Source: Notolepis coatsorum (taxonomy: Eukaryota > Chordata > Actinopteri > Aulopiformes > Paralepididae). Taken from it: a DNA stretch of 64,000 nucleotides. Location of the stretch: positions 13,547,577 through 13,611,576 of the forward strand of contig OZ020591.1 in the NCBI GenBank assembly GCA_963971535.1, written 5' to 3'. Within the stretch, counting starts at the first letter, position 1; every line of letters begins with the position of its first letter. Of this stretch, positions 46,491 to 56,196 are shown one piece after another. The notes under the pieces were generated by a model. It saw only the letters and a list, made by a program, of their open reading frames with translations. It searched no databases and had not been told where the DNA came from. The position numbers were made by a program, and so were the translations under genes.

Positions 46491-46900
46491 TCAGAAGTGA
46501 GCCAACAGTCTCACCGTCTGCTCCGTGCCTCTGGTCGCGCGCCCTCTGGAACGCGGTGGATTGGGCATCTGCGCTGCGCACCGGGGCCTGATATAGCCTC
46601 GGGTGTGTAGTAAAGATAATTCACCTGGGAGTTCTTGAGTCTTTGCTCGATACATTATCTCTGCCAGTTTACATTTGAATACGTCCATTAGCTTTAAGGC
46701 ATTTGACCAGCAAGTTATTTGTGTGATCCCGAAATCTGACCTTGTGTACAATTTTCTCATTGCTTTTTTCTGTAGTATAATTAATGGTTTTAAAGTGCTT
46801 ATGTATGTATTCCCCCATATCTCCACACAGTAACTCAAATATGGTAAGACAGTATATTTAGGTATTTCTCTTGCCATCAAAGTTGATATTTGCTACAGTA
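46491..46900 (-). pseudogene. CR1/L2/Rex1-type LINE RT C-terminal fragment
   Basis: Minus strand: YLSYCVEIWGNTYISTLKPL, LIILQKKAMRKL, then ALKLMDVFKCKLAEIMYRAK and TQELPGELSLL. Same domain as the LINE at 21036 (SYCVEVWGNTY, KFQTM..RARNN). No catalytic motifs; the expected R..YREHTN..LF stretch is changed by indels, and the end after LPGELSLL is unrelated. Confidence 0.75.
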
Positions 46901-46904
46901 GAAT

Positions 46905-47091
46905 AATAGATCATTAGCGTCGTTGGCTCAGTGGTCTGCTGTTGTGGCCCCCTGTCCTGTGCACTTCAGCCCCAGCCTTGTATGTTATCTGGAGTGATGG
47001 AGGTTACGGCTCTTTGAAGGGAGCCGGATATTTTGGCTCAGTCTCTTTCCAAGAGGCTAGAATTACGGGTCATTGTTCTTTCTTTAGGGGT
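46905..47091. other. tRNA-like head of a possible SINE
   Basis: GTCGTTGGCTCAGTGGTCTG resembles a tRNA D-arm/A-box, but I find no convincing B box. Left as unassigned. Confidence 0.25.
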
Positions 47092-47430
47092 TGATTGATT
47101 GAAAACTTTATTAATGGATTGCAGAATGGGTACAATACAGTACAGCTCAATACTAACAACTGCCAAGAGGATGAAGACCAGAAAAAAACTTTCAATTCAT
47201 CAAGACATTTATGACATACAAGACATACAAATATACGGTACTGTGTAAGAAAAAGAGATCATAAAAAAATATACATCCGAAGGGGAAGAAACTGTACAGT
47301 GGGGGGGGGTTTGACATTTACCGGGGCCAGTTTCTAATTGCAGCCACCCGTAGGTGGGCAGGGGTAAGGTGGGTTTTAGGAGTAAGGCCAAGCAGTAGGG
47401 TAGGTGTGGAACTAACGTTATCATCAGGCT
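47092..47430 (-). mobile_element. LINE 3'-end fragment with short coding remnant
   Basis: Tail TTGATTGATTGAAAACTTTA and 3' UTR as at 11143. At 47330-47410 the minus strand codes LLLGLTPKTHLTPAH, matching the plus-strand LINE at 63690 (LLLGLTPKTNLTPAHF). Internally deleted. Confidence 0.8.
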
Positions 47431-47497
47431 GACTGATGGTGATTTGTGCGTCGCCCTCCCGGCCACAGGAGATTTTATAAAAAAAGACAAAATAATG

Positions 47498-47789
47498 GGT
47501 GGCGAAGCGGACTAGGCGCTCGTCACCAACGCAAGATACACTGGTATCGAATCCGGCTGTCAGCGTTGCCTCCGGCTTGGCCGGCCGTCATACTCACCAA
47601 CATCACCAATGAGCATGCTGTCAGGTGAAAAGAGGCTGCTGGCTGTCTCGGAGGAAGCATCTGATAGACTTCAGGGCTCCCTAGACCAACCAGTGGGGGG
47701 CATATGCGAGCAACGACCAGGAAGGGGAGGGGGGAATTGGCATAACGACTAAAATTGGGATGGGAGAAAAAACACAGAAAAAGTGGATA
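47498..47789 (+). mobile_element. tRNA-derived SINE with 19-bp target duplication
   Basis: Head GGTGGCGAAGCGGACTAGGC, B box GGTATCGAATCC, middle CAGGTGAAAAGAGGCTGC, tail ATTGGGATGGGAGAAAAA then AAGTGGATAAAAAAA. Flanked by AAAAAAAGACAAAATAATG at 47479-47497 and 47790-47808. A shorter relative of the copies at 13303 and 50431. Confidence 0.92.
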
Positions 47790-47808
47790 AAAAAAAGACA
47801 AAATAATG

Positions 47809-48162
47809 ATGTATGATGAATATAATAATAATTTAAAGTATAAAACGTCTCTTAAAATCTAAAAACAACCACAAGTAGTGCAGTTCATCACTTAAATAGG
47901 TATGTGACTGGCAAAGGACATTAATATTGTATACAGGGCACACAAAATCCAAACCTTAACAAGAAATGTGTTCAGACAAAAAATTTCTTTATTTGCCCAT
48001 AATGGTAAATTGCAGGGACATAACTGTATATAAGACTAAATAAGTTACACTTCAAATTAGCAGTGCAAATCTGTTTAAATCTGTCATACAATCTTTTTTT
48101 ATTGAGAAAGTGTGTAAATCACTAATAGAACAAAAACGACAAACTGTGCGCGCGCACACGTG
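47809..48162. other. Intergenic, nothing recognised
   Basis: No supported gene. An alternating CGCGCGCAC run lies at about 48147-48160. Confidence 0.45.
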
Positions 48163-48330
48163 TCACAGATCTACCATGTCTGCTGGCCACTTTTTCATGT
48201 TTGTCTTCCTGGCCCTCTTAGAAGACGAAGACCATTTGGCTGCTACATGGCTCGGGTTGACTTGCTCCAGCCTGATGTGGATCAAGTCTTCAGCAGTGGA
48301 GGCTGCTGCTGTTCTTAATACCATTCTGGG
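48163..48330 (-). CDS. Candidate terminal coding exon of unknown function
   Basis: On the minus strand a splice-acceptor-like TGGATTTTCAG ends at 48331, followed by an open frame of 55 codons to TGA at 48163-48165. It contains AEDLIHIRLEQVNPSHVAAK and a basic, Ser-rich stretch, ending KWPADMVDL. I do not recognise the family. Codon use is not repeat-like and the segment is not repeated elsewhere in the window. A further minus-strand frame (48441-48635) lies upstream but has no clear link. Could be chance. Confidence 0.3.
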   Translation of the reverse strand, partial: PRMVLRTAAASTAEDLIHIRLEQVNPSHVAAKWSSSSKRARKTNMKKWPADMVDL

Positions 48331-49241
48331 CTGAAAATCCACGCTCTCACTGAGCGGAGGAGATCGGCATCACAAGCAGTATTTCAGCCAAGTGCAGGAA
48401 GTTCTGACATACAAGTAACTAGGAGTAAAACTAAATTAATTTATTCTGTAGAGTACACACGACTTTGTACATTCTGAAGAATATTAAATATTCCCCACAA
48501 ACCTCTGAACAATATGGCTCCTTGGTGACCACTGTGCCACAGCCCTAGGTATGACTTGTCTGTGAAAGTGGTCCTGATGAGGGTCTTCAGCGCACTGCCA
48601 TTCCTGAAGGACCTGCTCCGACTGGCATCCACCACTAGATGTCAATAGAGATACAGGGACAGAGATTAGGGGAGAGTATGCGTAATTTTTTTCCGTAGCC
48701 GCAGTTTGCGAAGACGCTCTCTGATTGGCTAGCTCTTGTACAGCGAAGGTTTAGCTCCGAAGGGCTCTGGGATAGAAATGTCCGCCTTGTACATATATAT
48801 TCTCTGCTTCAAAGTGGTTATGCTTTGGCCCTCTTTCGAAGTGGGTAATGCTTAGAGTTATGGTTAGGGTTGCCCTGTAGTTGGTTGATTATTTGTATGA
48901 CAGTCAGTAAACCCTTGCAAAAAGTATCCGTTTTATTTAATGAATTGAAAACATGCAGCATGCCTTTCCTCCCGGCATGCAGCAACGACGTGTATCAGGC
49001 AAATGCGCATCACTGAGTGGAATCCCTTTCTATTCACATAACTGCATTTGTGATGGAGCTTTGACAGCTACAATAACAGTCTATTCTCGAAGTCAACTCC
49101 CTGTCTGTTGTTGCTACGCAACTGCAGCGTAGGGGGAAACTGCCCCGCCTGGTACATTGTGTACACTTCATTTAGTGGAGAAACGGATCTTAAAGCGGAA
49201 AATTAAAGACAATCAAGCGGAATTTTCTTCAGTCCTTCACA
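48331..49241. other. Intergenic, nothing recognised
   Basis: No supported gene. Immediately upstream of 49242 there is no TATA box that I would trust. Confidence 0.4.
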
Positions 49242-49343
49242 ATGCCAAAGAGCTGCTGTGTTACGCGTTGTACTAATGACAAAAACAGAAATCCAAATCG
49301 CAAGTTTTATACCATCACGGAGGAAAAAGTGTCTGGTGGCTAA
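49242..49343 (+). pseudogene. THAP-domain-like start, truncated at 33 codons
   Basis: MPKSCCVTRCTNDKNRNPNR then KFYTI fits the first part of a THAP zinc finger (CxxxC near the N terminus, then an aromatic-rich FYxI in place of FxxIP). THAP domains bind DNA and occur in host proteins and P-element-type transposases. The second CxxH pair is missing because the frame ends at TAA 49341-49343 after unrelated residues. No splice donor that would rescue it is obvious. Could be an exon 1 or a relic. Confidence 0.4.
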
Positions 49344-49780
49344 CGTTCGGCTAACTCGCTCTGGTGTTGTGGTCGTGGTAATCAGGGGGAGCTTCTTTGA
49401 CCCATATCTCGCCTTAGAATCACCAGAAAGGCTTTCGAAATAGTGAAATGCCATGTTGGCCTCAATATTTTCAAAACAAATCGTATGAAAATGTTATGAA
49501 ATGAACAAGAATGTGATAAAACATGTAATAAAAACGGAGCTCAACGCATGGATTTGATGGTAGGAATCCGTATGGTCCCCCTATACTAAGATGGCGGCGG
49601 TCTTGTGCCATCAGAGTGTCTTCGAGAATTGCTCGATCCATCTCCAATATCATGATGGACCGTGCCGGTGGCAAAGACCCGACGGTGGAGAGGACTTGAA
49701 TGAATTCCATCATCATATTTATATGTTGTGTCTGTCCACTATATTTGTTACTTTGTTATCCCCCCCCCCCCCCCTATCTA
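49344..49780. other. Intergenic, nothing recognised
   Basis: A C run of about 15 lies at 49760-49774. No supported gene. Confidence 0.4.
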
Positions 49781-49857
49781 TGTAAAGCGACCTTGGGTCT
49801 CTTGAAAGGCGCTATATAAAATTAAGCTATTATTATTATTGTTATTATTATTATCAC
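49781..49857 (+). mobile_element. LINE/SINE 3' tail (GGCGCTATATAAA)
   Basis: GTAAAGCGACCTTGGGTCTC then TTGAAAGGCGCTATATAAAA and a TTATTATTATTG tail is a frequent 3' end of fish LINE/SINE copies. The body is missing. Confidence 0.65.
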
Positions 49858-50405
49858 GTCTGTGCGGGAGCTCACAAATAGACTGTCAGTCTCAGTGAAG
49901 TTTCAACGGAGGTCATCTATTCTAACCAACTAATCTAAGTAGAAAGCATTTCGTTGTGACCAATCTTATTTGGAAACATGACACACAAAATAATAGTATT
50001 TCGCTTTTTATTTGAAACAATATTTAATCGCGTTTGGAGGTGGGTGTTCTGCGTCTGCCTTCCCCGTACCAAACAAGCAGGCCAACCTCTTGTTCGCGCG
50101 TGAGCCCGTTATAATTACACTACTGTCACTATTTTACAATGAACTATAATGAATGACGGGTCATACAAAAGTTGAACACGCCAGTGTTGAAACGTATGCA
50201 CGGAAACTTATTTCCGCGTTGCAGACTGCAAGTCTTCATATTCTACCACCGGGCGCCAGGTACGCACGGCCGGAGCTGTGCGTAAATATACGCACAAAGT
50301 CAAGCACACGTTCAAATTGATAAGTCCCACACTTTGCTTAGAAACTATCGTACTCACGGGTTACGCACATATCTGTGCGTACGCAACGTTGATAAATGAG
50401 GGCCC
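49858..50405. mobile_element. Region ending in a DNA-transposon-like terminus
   Basis: On the minus strand from 50405: GGGCCCTCATTTATCAACG then TTGCGTACGCACAGATATG, a terminal seen on widespread fish non-autonomous DNA elements. It cuts the L2 LINE after ITPILKKPG. The other end was not identified. No gene between. Confidence 0.45.
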
Positions 50406-50430
50406 AGGCTTCTTTAGGATGGGAGTGATG

Positions 50431-50960
50431 AAGGGCGGTTAGGTGGCGTAGCGGAGATTGCGTTCGTCACCAACCCCGGAGCTGTGAGCTGGATTCGCCT
50501 GTTCGAATCGGGGTGAGCTGGATTCGCCTGTTCGAATCCAGCTCACAGCTCCGGGGTTGTCACCAGCTTGGCTGGCCGTTCACACTAATACAATTGGCTG
50601 TATTAGAGGGTGGGAGAAGCTGGCGGGTGGGTCCGGGTCGTTGTAAACAGCGACTCCTACAGTTCGGTCGGGGCGCCTGCTAAGCGCAGATAGGACCTGA
50701 GTGGGATAGTGTGATCCTTCCACACGCTACGCCCTCTCAGGGAGGATCCGCGCTGCCAGGTGAAAAGAAGCGGTTGATTGGCTGGACGTGTGTCGGAGGA
50801 AGCACGTGATAGCCTCCACTCTCCCAGATGATCTGACTGTGGGGGGTAAGTGCGCAGCGACCAAGAAGGGGATTGGGAATTGGCATGCGACTAACATTGG
50901 GATGGGAGAAAATCGGAGGAAAATGGAGGGGGAAAAAGATAAAAAAAAAAAGAAAAAAAT
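50431..50960 (+). mobile_element. tRNA-derived SINE with 13-bp target duplication and internal palindrome
   Basis: Head GGGCGGTTAGGTGGCGTAGC, B-box-like GTTCGAATC (twice), tail ATTGGGATGGGAGAAAAT and AAAGATAAAAAAAAAAAG. Flanked by GATGGGAGTGATG at 50418-50430 and 50961-50973. Removing it rejoins the L2 frame through ITPI. Its tRNA-like head contains a 27-bp perfect inverted repeat. Confidence 0.92.
50471..50559. repeat. 27-bp perfect inverted repeat in the SINE head
   Basis: Arm 50471-50497 (core CCGGAGCTGTGAGCTGGATT) is the exact reverse complement of 50533-50559. The loop holds a direct copy of GTGAGCTGGATTCGCCTGTT. Looks like a snap-back duplication of the T-arm region. Confidence 0.95.
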
Positions 50961-53213
50961 GATGGGAGTGATGGAGGCGGTTTTGAAACAGGAGGGAACT
51001 ATTCCAGATGACAGAGAGGAGTTGATGATGTCCGTTATGATGGGGCAGAGGGTAGGAAGGCAGGCCTTGACCAGCACCGTAGGCATGGGGTCGAGGGAGC
51101 AGGTGGAAGCTTTGGCTCTGGTAACCAGCTTCATGACCAGCGGAACATCCACTGGGGAGAAGGAGGAGAGAGAGCACTGGGGATGGAGGGATGCAGCTGG
51201 GAGGATGTAGTCCGGCGTCAGGGGTAAGTGAGGAGGGGAGGGGGCGGGCACCGTGGGTTGTTGGTGGATGGAAGTCACTTTAGCCTGGAAAAAGTCAAGG
51301 AACTTAGAGCAGAGGTCAGGAGCATCAGCAGTGTGAGAGGGCGGAGTCGAGAAAAGCGATCTGGGGTGATTTTGCTGTGAGGTGATGAGGGTGGAGCAGT
51401 ACGCGGTCCTGGTCTTGGAGAGAGCCTCTTTGTAGGACCTCACGTGGTCGACGAAGGCCAAACGGTGGACGGTGAGGCCATGGGGCAGGGCGAGGAAAGG
51501 ACACATTCCGGCTTCTTTTTTTGTATTTAATTTTTTTATTATTTTTTAAACAAACATATAAACAAACATGACAACACACGATAAGATATACAAGCATTAA
51601 TTGTCAGGGCACATCCAATGAGATCACATTTTAGTTAGTTGTCTTATATAAGATATACCCCTAATACCTGTTATCTAAAAAAACCTACACACATATGCTC
51701 AGCTCGAACCCCCCCCTCCCGGACCCCACCTTGAGAAGTACCTCCACTATCCCTCGCACCTAACCAGACACTACCATTATAAGCTAGCTTTTATTCTCTC
51801 CACCACTTCTAACCACATTGACATTTTGGATTCATTGAGACCCAGAATTCTTGCTGTAGATATTTCATGGTAAATTACATCGAGATATGTAAGAAACCAA
51901 ACTTTACGGCACATTTTTTCCGGTTGAAACCAGCGTGATGCGATCAGCTTTTTGGCTACTGTGATACCCGATAAAACCAATCTCTTTAGCTGTGGATTCA
52001 CTGCAAACTCAAAAACATCATTCAATAGTAATACCGAGGGGTGTACAGGTATATTCCAAGATACGAGTTTTGATATTTGTTGGGTCACATCTTTCCAGAA
52101 TGCCTTAACTGGTGAGCAGTCCCAATACATGTGCATAAATGTCCCTTCGTCCCCATTTGTACATTGGGTGCATTTGGAATCTTGTTTAAGCCCCATTCGG
52201 CACAGTCTTATAGGAGTCAAGTATGTCCTGTGAATATTGTTGTGAAGGATCAGATTAAACCGAATATATATATTTATTTATATATATATATTTAATTGTA
52301 TTTGTATATCGTTTGATATCCCCTGTATATTCCTTGTACAATATGCATTGAATATCCCTTTAGTCTACTAAACAGCCCATAATAGTTTCATTCTACCATT
52401 GGACGAGAACCTGGCGCCAGGTTGCCATACCCCTAGGTCCAAGTTAAATCGTGCCGCCTAACATGTCGTGGCAAGCCCCGGTTCCGCGCAGGAATATGTC
52501 GGGCGAAATACGAATGGTACTATTTGTTCATAGCGCATATATATATGGCGCAAGTAAAGTAGAACTTCCCCTTTTAGTCCAGTTCTTTACCCTCCAACAG
52601 AGTGACAGACGCAAAAGCCTCCCCACGACGCACGTGTGGTGTAGTAAGGCCTACTTGGCCCAGAATAGGCATTGAGATATCGTGTAGATTAATAGTTGAA
52701 TAGTCATAGTTTGGCACTATACCGTCGAGTTGGACGTATTCTATTAAGCTAATAATAGTCTATTTATGTATGGTGCATCGTTCGGTTAGAGTTCTAAAGT
52801 TATCAGTACCCCCATCGTTCCTGACGTTATCTGGACGCTTAACCAGGCTGAGCAGACCCCTAGTGGTGCTTGCATCTGAGAGAAAACGGTGCTTTTTCAA
52901 TGTATGTGATGTATAGATTGGGGAGAGATGACCACAGCTAAAATGGTAGATCGAAATGTGCATGGAAGCAGGAGACGGTGATAGAACGGTGGTGGAACCA
53001 GTGGTTTCACAGGCACAGGCCGCGTCAGCGAGGGTTTTGTTATGAATTCCTTAGAAGAACATCTGAGATTAGAGTGTACTGTCTCCCAGGACAGGAGGGA
53101 GAGAGGTTCATCTTAATGAAACGTGAGTTTATTAGTGTTAAAGGTTATGCAGTTGTCATGACAACACGTCGCATGACAACCAGAAGGCGGGGCCGTCGTT
53201 GCGACGACGAACC

Positions 53214-53222
53214 TCTATAAGT
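53214..53222 (+). promoter_or_regulatory. LTR promoter TATA box
   Basis: CTCTATAAG follows a GC-rich stretch (GGCGGGGCCGTCGTTGCG), so transcription probably starts about 25-30 bases further on. Absent from the 3' LTR. Confidence 0.6.
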
Positions 53223-53515
53223 CGAACGGTGTTTCCGGGTGTAAGGCAGACTAAAATCTGACTGAGACTAAGAGGGAAGAAACCAGAAGAGACTCTCTCC
53301 TCTCATTGAGAGAGAGGGGGGGGGGGGGGGGAGAATGGCACATCACCAGTAGCTTCGGCTACCACGAGGATGGTCTTAGGCTAACGACTAGGCCTGACCA
53401 CTATTGGACTGAATAACAAAAGGACAATCTGAACACACCGAGAGATCATTAGAATAGACTCTTCAAGGACGATACAATTTGATAACATCTGATAACATGA
53501 GGTTCTGTTTATAGC

Positions 53516-53521
53516 AATAAA
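53516..53521 (+). promoter_or_regulatory. LTR polyadenylation signal
   Basis: AATAAA about 300 bases after the TATA box, with TCTCACAGTGTCGAAGTGTC following. Defines a probable R region between. Absent from the 3' LTR. Confidence 0.6.
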
Positions 53522-54497
53522 ACAACGCTTCTCCTCATAAGGTATCTCACAGTGTCGAAGTGTCGAATTCTTACGGAAGTGGAGAAGTATTATGGTTTAT
53601 GGATTGCACTAACAGGGGGGAGATAAGGATCTTATCTACCAGTATCGGAGACGTCAGGACCATTAAAAGTACACAACGCAGAGGAATTGGAAGACGTGAT
53701 ACTGGCCAGTTTGATCAGAATCTTACAGTCCGAGGAGCTCCGGGCCAAGAGCGACTGGACCTGTATATTGGATTACTCTACCCGGACGACGCCGAGCCTT
53801 CCACGGCTTGGATTATGCTTTGGGTGCTTTGATTATTCCATGGATAAAGGCCAACACTGCGGAGTGTTGGAACTACCCCCCGGAGAGGACTCCAGGTGAG
53901 ACGGCGCTCTACACCAGTGAGGTCGCCTCACGTCTCTCCGTTGTGGACCGGCAGCTACCGTCCACAGAGGGTCCAGCTGTATTCGTCTGCGGACCGAGGT
54001 TCTGTGGGCACCGTGTCCAAGACTTTGGATTCTCCCAAGACACCGTCGGCCAGATGGGATACCGCCAGCGGCTTCTCTAACCCCCCCCTCCTACTGTCTT
54101 ACAACCAGCGGGACACCCCCCCCCCCTTAGTGTATCCAGCTATAATCATTTAAGTACCATCGCTATCGTTTCCTAAATATTCCAGGTTGTATACTTACTC
54201 CCTGCGTAACCAGAGATTGGACATTCAATGTTGATTTACCTACGAATACTCATTTGCCATAAAAGTGCATGTTTCATATTTCAAATCATAAATGTAATTA
54301 AGTGAACGTTGTATATACCTTTTGCTATATAAAATATTCGATTTGGTACATTTGTGTGGATTCGTTTCATCAGGTGGGAAAGTGTTCATCATACTTATAT
54401 CATGTACTGGATGGCCAGAAGTTAAAGTACAAGAGGTAGTGGTATTAAATATCATATCTAACAATACAGTCAGGGAATTGTACCCCTCAGTTACAAT

Positions 54498-54514
54498 TGG
54501 TCCTTCGAGCCGGA
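54498..54514 (+). other. Primer-binding site, tRNA-Tyr
   Basis: TGGTCCTTCGAGCCGGA begins two bases after the 5' LTR and is fully complementary to the 3' end of eukaryotic tRNA-Tyr (CCGGCTCGAAGGA plus CCA). Confidence 0.85.
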
Positions 54515-54563
54515 GGGTAACTAGTGTAATATTAATATAGTGTTATTAATATCGAAATGGCCT

Positions 54564-56174
54564 ATGATGAACACTCCACGAAACGATCCTCCTAACCTAG
54601 AACGCCCGCGGCGCAGACGACAGACACCTCAGTACTTAGAGGCTTACACTGTCAGTCAACTACCTAGCCTTCGACAAACGGTAAACGCGGTAAAAGTAGA
54701 AAGTAAAATTATGTCTGACCTTAACGACCAGGTCTCCCCGACCACAGAGGCCCTAGTAGGTCCTAATGTAACTGACCAAGCTCACGGTGGGGACCAGGAG
54801 GGAATTGACATGCCTTTACCCCCCGCCACTACCCAAGAAGTAGTCCCCGACCAGCCCCGGGAGGAAGACGACCCTACAGAGAGAGAACTCTGCACGGAAG
54901 AAGAGGAGGAGAGCGCCGAGGAAATAGAGCTCCAGGACTCCCCAACGAGCACCCCCAGGAGCGGCTCACGCAGGAGCGGCTCACCTCCACAACCGCCTTC
55001 CCCCAGCGAAGCGGAGAGGATGCTACAACAGGCGTTCCTCGTCAGCCTGACAGCCTCTACCGAACGCGATCGTCTCCAAGCACAGGCGCTTAGCGAGCAC
55101 GAACATTTTACCATTAAAAGAGAACGCCTCCAAGCGCAGCGACGGAGCGAAGAAGAGCGCATACGCCGGGAGATGAGACGCCTTCAGACGGAAATTAATA
55201 TGGTAAGAGACCGGGCCGCAGCAGAGCGCGCCGCCGCTGAAGCAGAGCGCGCCGCCGCCGCAGCCCAGCGCGCCGCTGACGGTGCCCAAAGAGAAGCCCA
55301 GCGCGTCGCTGACTATGCCCAAAGAGAAGCAGAGCGCGCCGCCGCCGAAGCCCAGCGCGCCGCTGACTATGCCCAAAGAGAAGCAGAGCGCAACATCGAT
55401 CTCATCCAGCGACAAGCCGAGCGCGACAAGTTATGGGCGCGGCTAATGAAGCGGCTGATGATCCCCAGGGCAACACCCTCTCCCTCCACCAGGGGTTCAA
55501 GGAACTCGTCGAGACAACAGTCAAGGGCAGCGCCTCCTAACCGAGCAAGCGACCCTGAACTTGACCAACAGACTAAGCCTATACCCCCCGCAGACCCCCT
55601 TCCCCGACCGGTCCAAGCGAGACCCAGCTACAAGGAAGGAGCGGCATACACTGCGGAGAAGCAAGATAAACGACTACAGGATCTGGAAGACCTGATAGAG
55701 GAAGAAGAGGGAGAGGAGGAGAACCAAGCCCGACGACAGCACAGTACTCCACCGGACCAGGAGGTCCAATACAGCCCAGGCTATACCCCCGCGGCGCTGC
55801 GCTACAGACCCCCGACTCTATTCACGGGTGAGCACGACGCACGACCAGCCCCGAGGAATAGCACCTGGACCAGCGGGCCATGGTACCCTGTCGGTACCAG
55901 CCCACAGAGAGGCGCAGGAGGAGACTCGCCCAGGAGGCCTCTCCCCCAACGCTCGCCGATGTATCCGCCATCCACGGCGTCATACATTGCGATACCGAGC
56001 ACCAGACGGAGTGTGTACAGAACACTCGCCAGACAATATGACCCGTTGGGATGTATTCTACCTTACACCACCAGGGCAAAGATGATTGTACGAGCACTAT
56101 GGGACAAGGACCAGGGCTGGGACGACCCAATACCCGCACACCTTGCCTCAATCTGTCTCTGCTTAGCTAATTAG
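54564..56174 (+). CDS. Gag-like coiled-coil protein fused to a BEL/Pao Pol remnant (536 aa)
   Basis: Frame to TAG at 56172-56174. The first in-frame ATG is at 54564 (MMNTPRNDPP); upstream codons from the GTG at 54540 lack ATG. In order: a Pro/Glu-rich acidic N terminus; a long coiled coil with repeats of AQREAERAAAEAQRAADY type (about 55150-55440) of Ala/Glu/Arg; a basic Ser/Arg segment (SPSTRGSRNSSRQQSRA); an acidic stretch; a Pro-rich part; and at the end RRSVYRTLARQYDPLGCILP then RAKMIVRALWDKDQGWDDPI. The end matches the conserved segment just after RNase H in BEL/Pao Pol (A17-type family), so an internal deletion has joined Gag to late Pol. No CCHC knuckle, protease or RT. Confidence 0.8.
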   Translation: MMNTPRNDPPNLERPRRRRQTPQYLEAYTVSQLPSLRQTVNAVKVESKIMSDLNDQVSPTTEALVGPNVTDQAHGGDQEGIDMPLPPATTQEVVPDQPREEDDPTERELCTEEEEESAEEIELQDSPTSTPRSGSRRSGSPPQPPSPSEAERMLQQAFLVSLTASTERDRLQAQALSEHEHFTIKRERLQAQRRSEEERIRREMRRLQTEINMVRDRAAAERAAAEAERAAAAAQRAADGAQREAQRVADYAQREAERAAAEAQRAADYAQREAERNIDLIQRQAERDKLWARLMKRLMIPRATPSPSTRGSRNSSRQQSRAAPPNRASDPELDQQTKPIPPADPLPRPVQARPSYKEGAAYTAEKQDKRLQDLEDLIEEEEGEEENQARRQHSTPPDQEVQYSPGYTPAALRYRPPTLFTGEHDARPAPRNSTWTSGPWYPVGTSPQRGAGGDSPRRPLPQRSPMYPPSTASYIAIPSTRRSVYRTLARQYDPLGCILPYTTRAKMIVRALWDKDQGWDDPIPAHLASICLCLAN

Positions 56175-56196
56175 GTGGGACTAATTAGGGGGCGGC

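Larger units (their letters stand above)
52238..54495 (+). repeat. 5' LTR of the BEL/Pao element (2,258 bp)
   Basis: Full-length LTR with a TATA box, a polyadenylation signal, a G run near 53319-53333 and a 16-bp perfect palindrome AACCTGGCGCCAGGTT at 52408-52423. Confidence 0.93.

Noticed and set aside
46905-46990. tRNA gene
   Set aside because: Only an A-box-like stretch is present; no B box, anticodon stem or acceptor pairing could be drawn.
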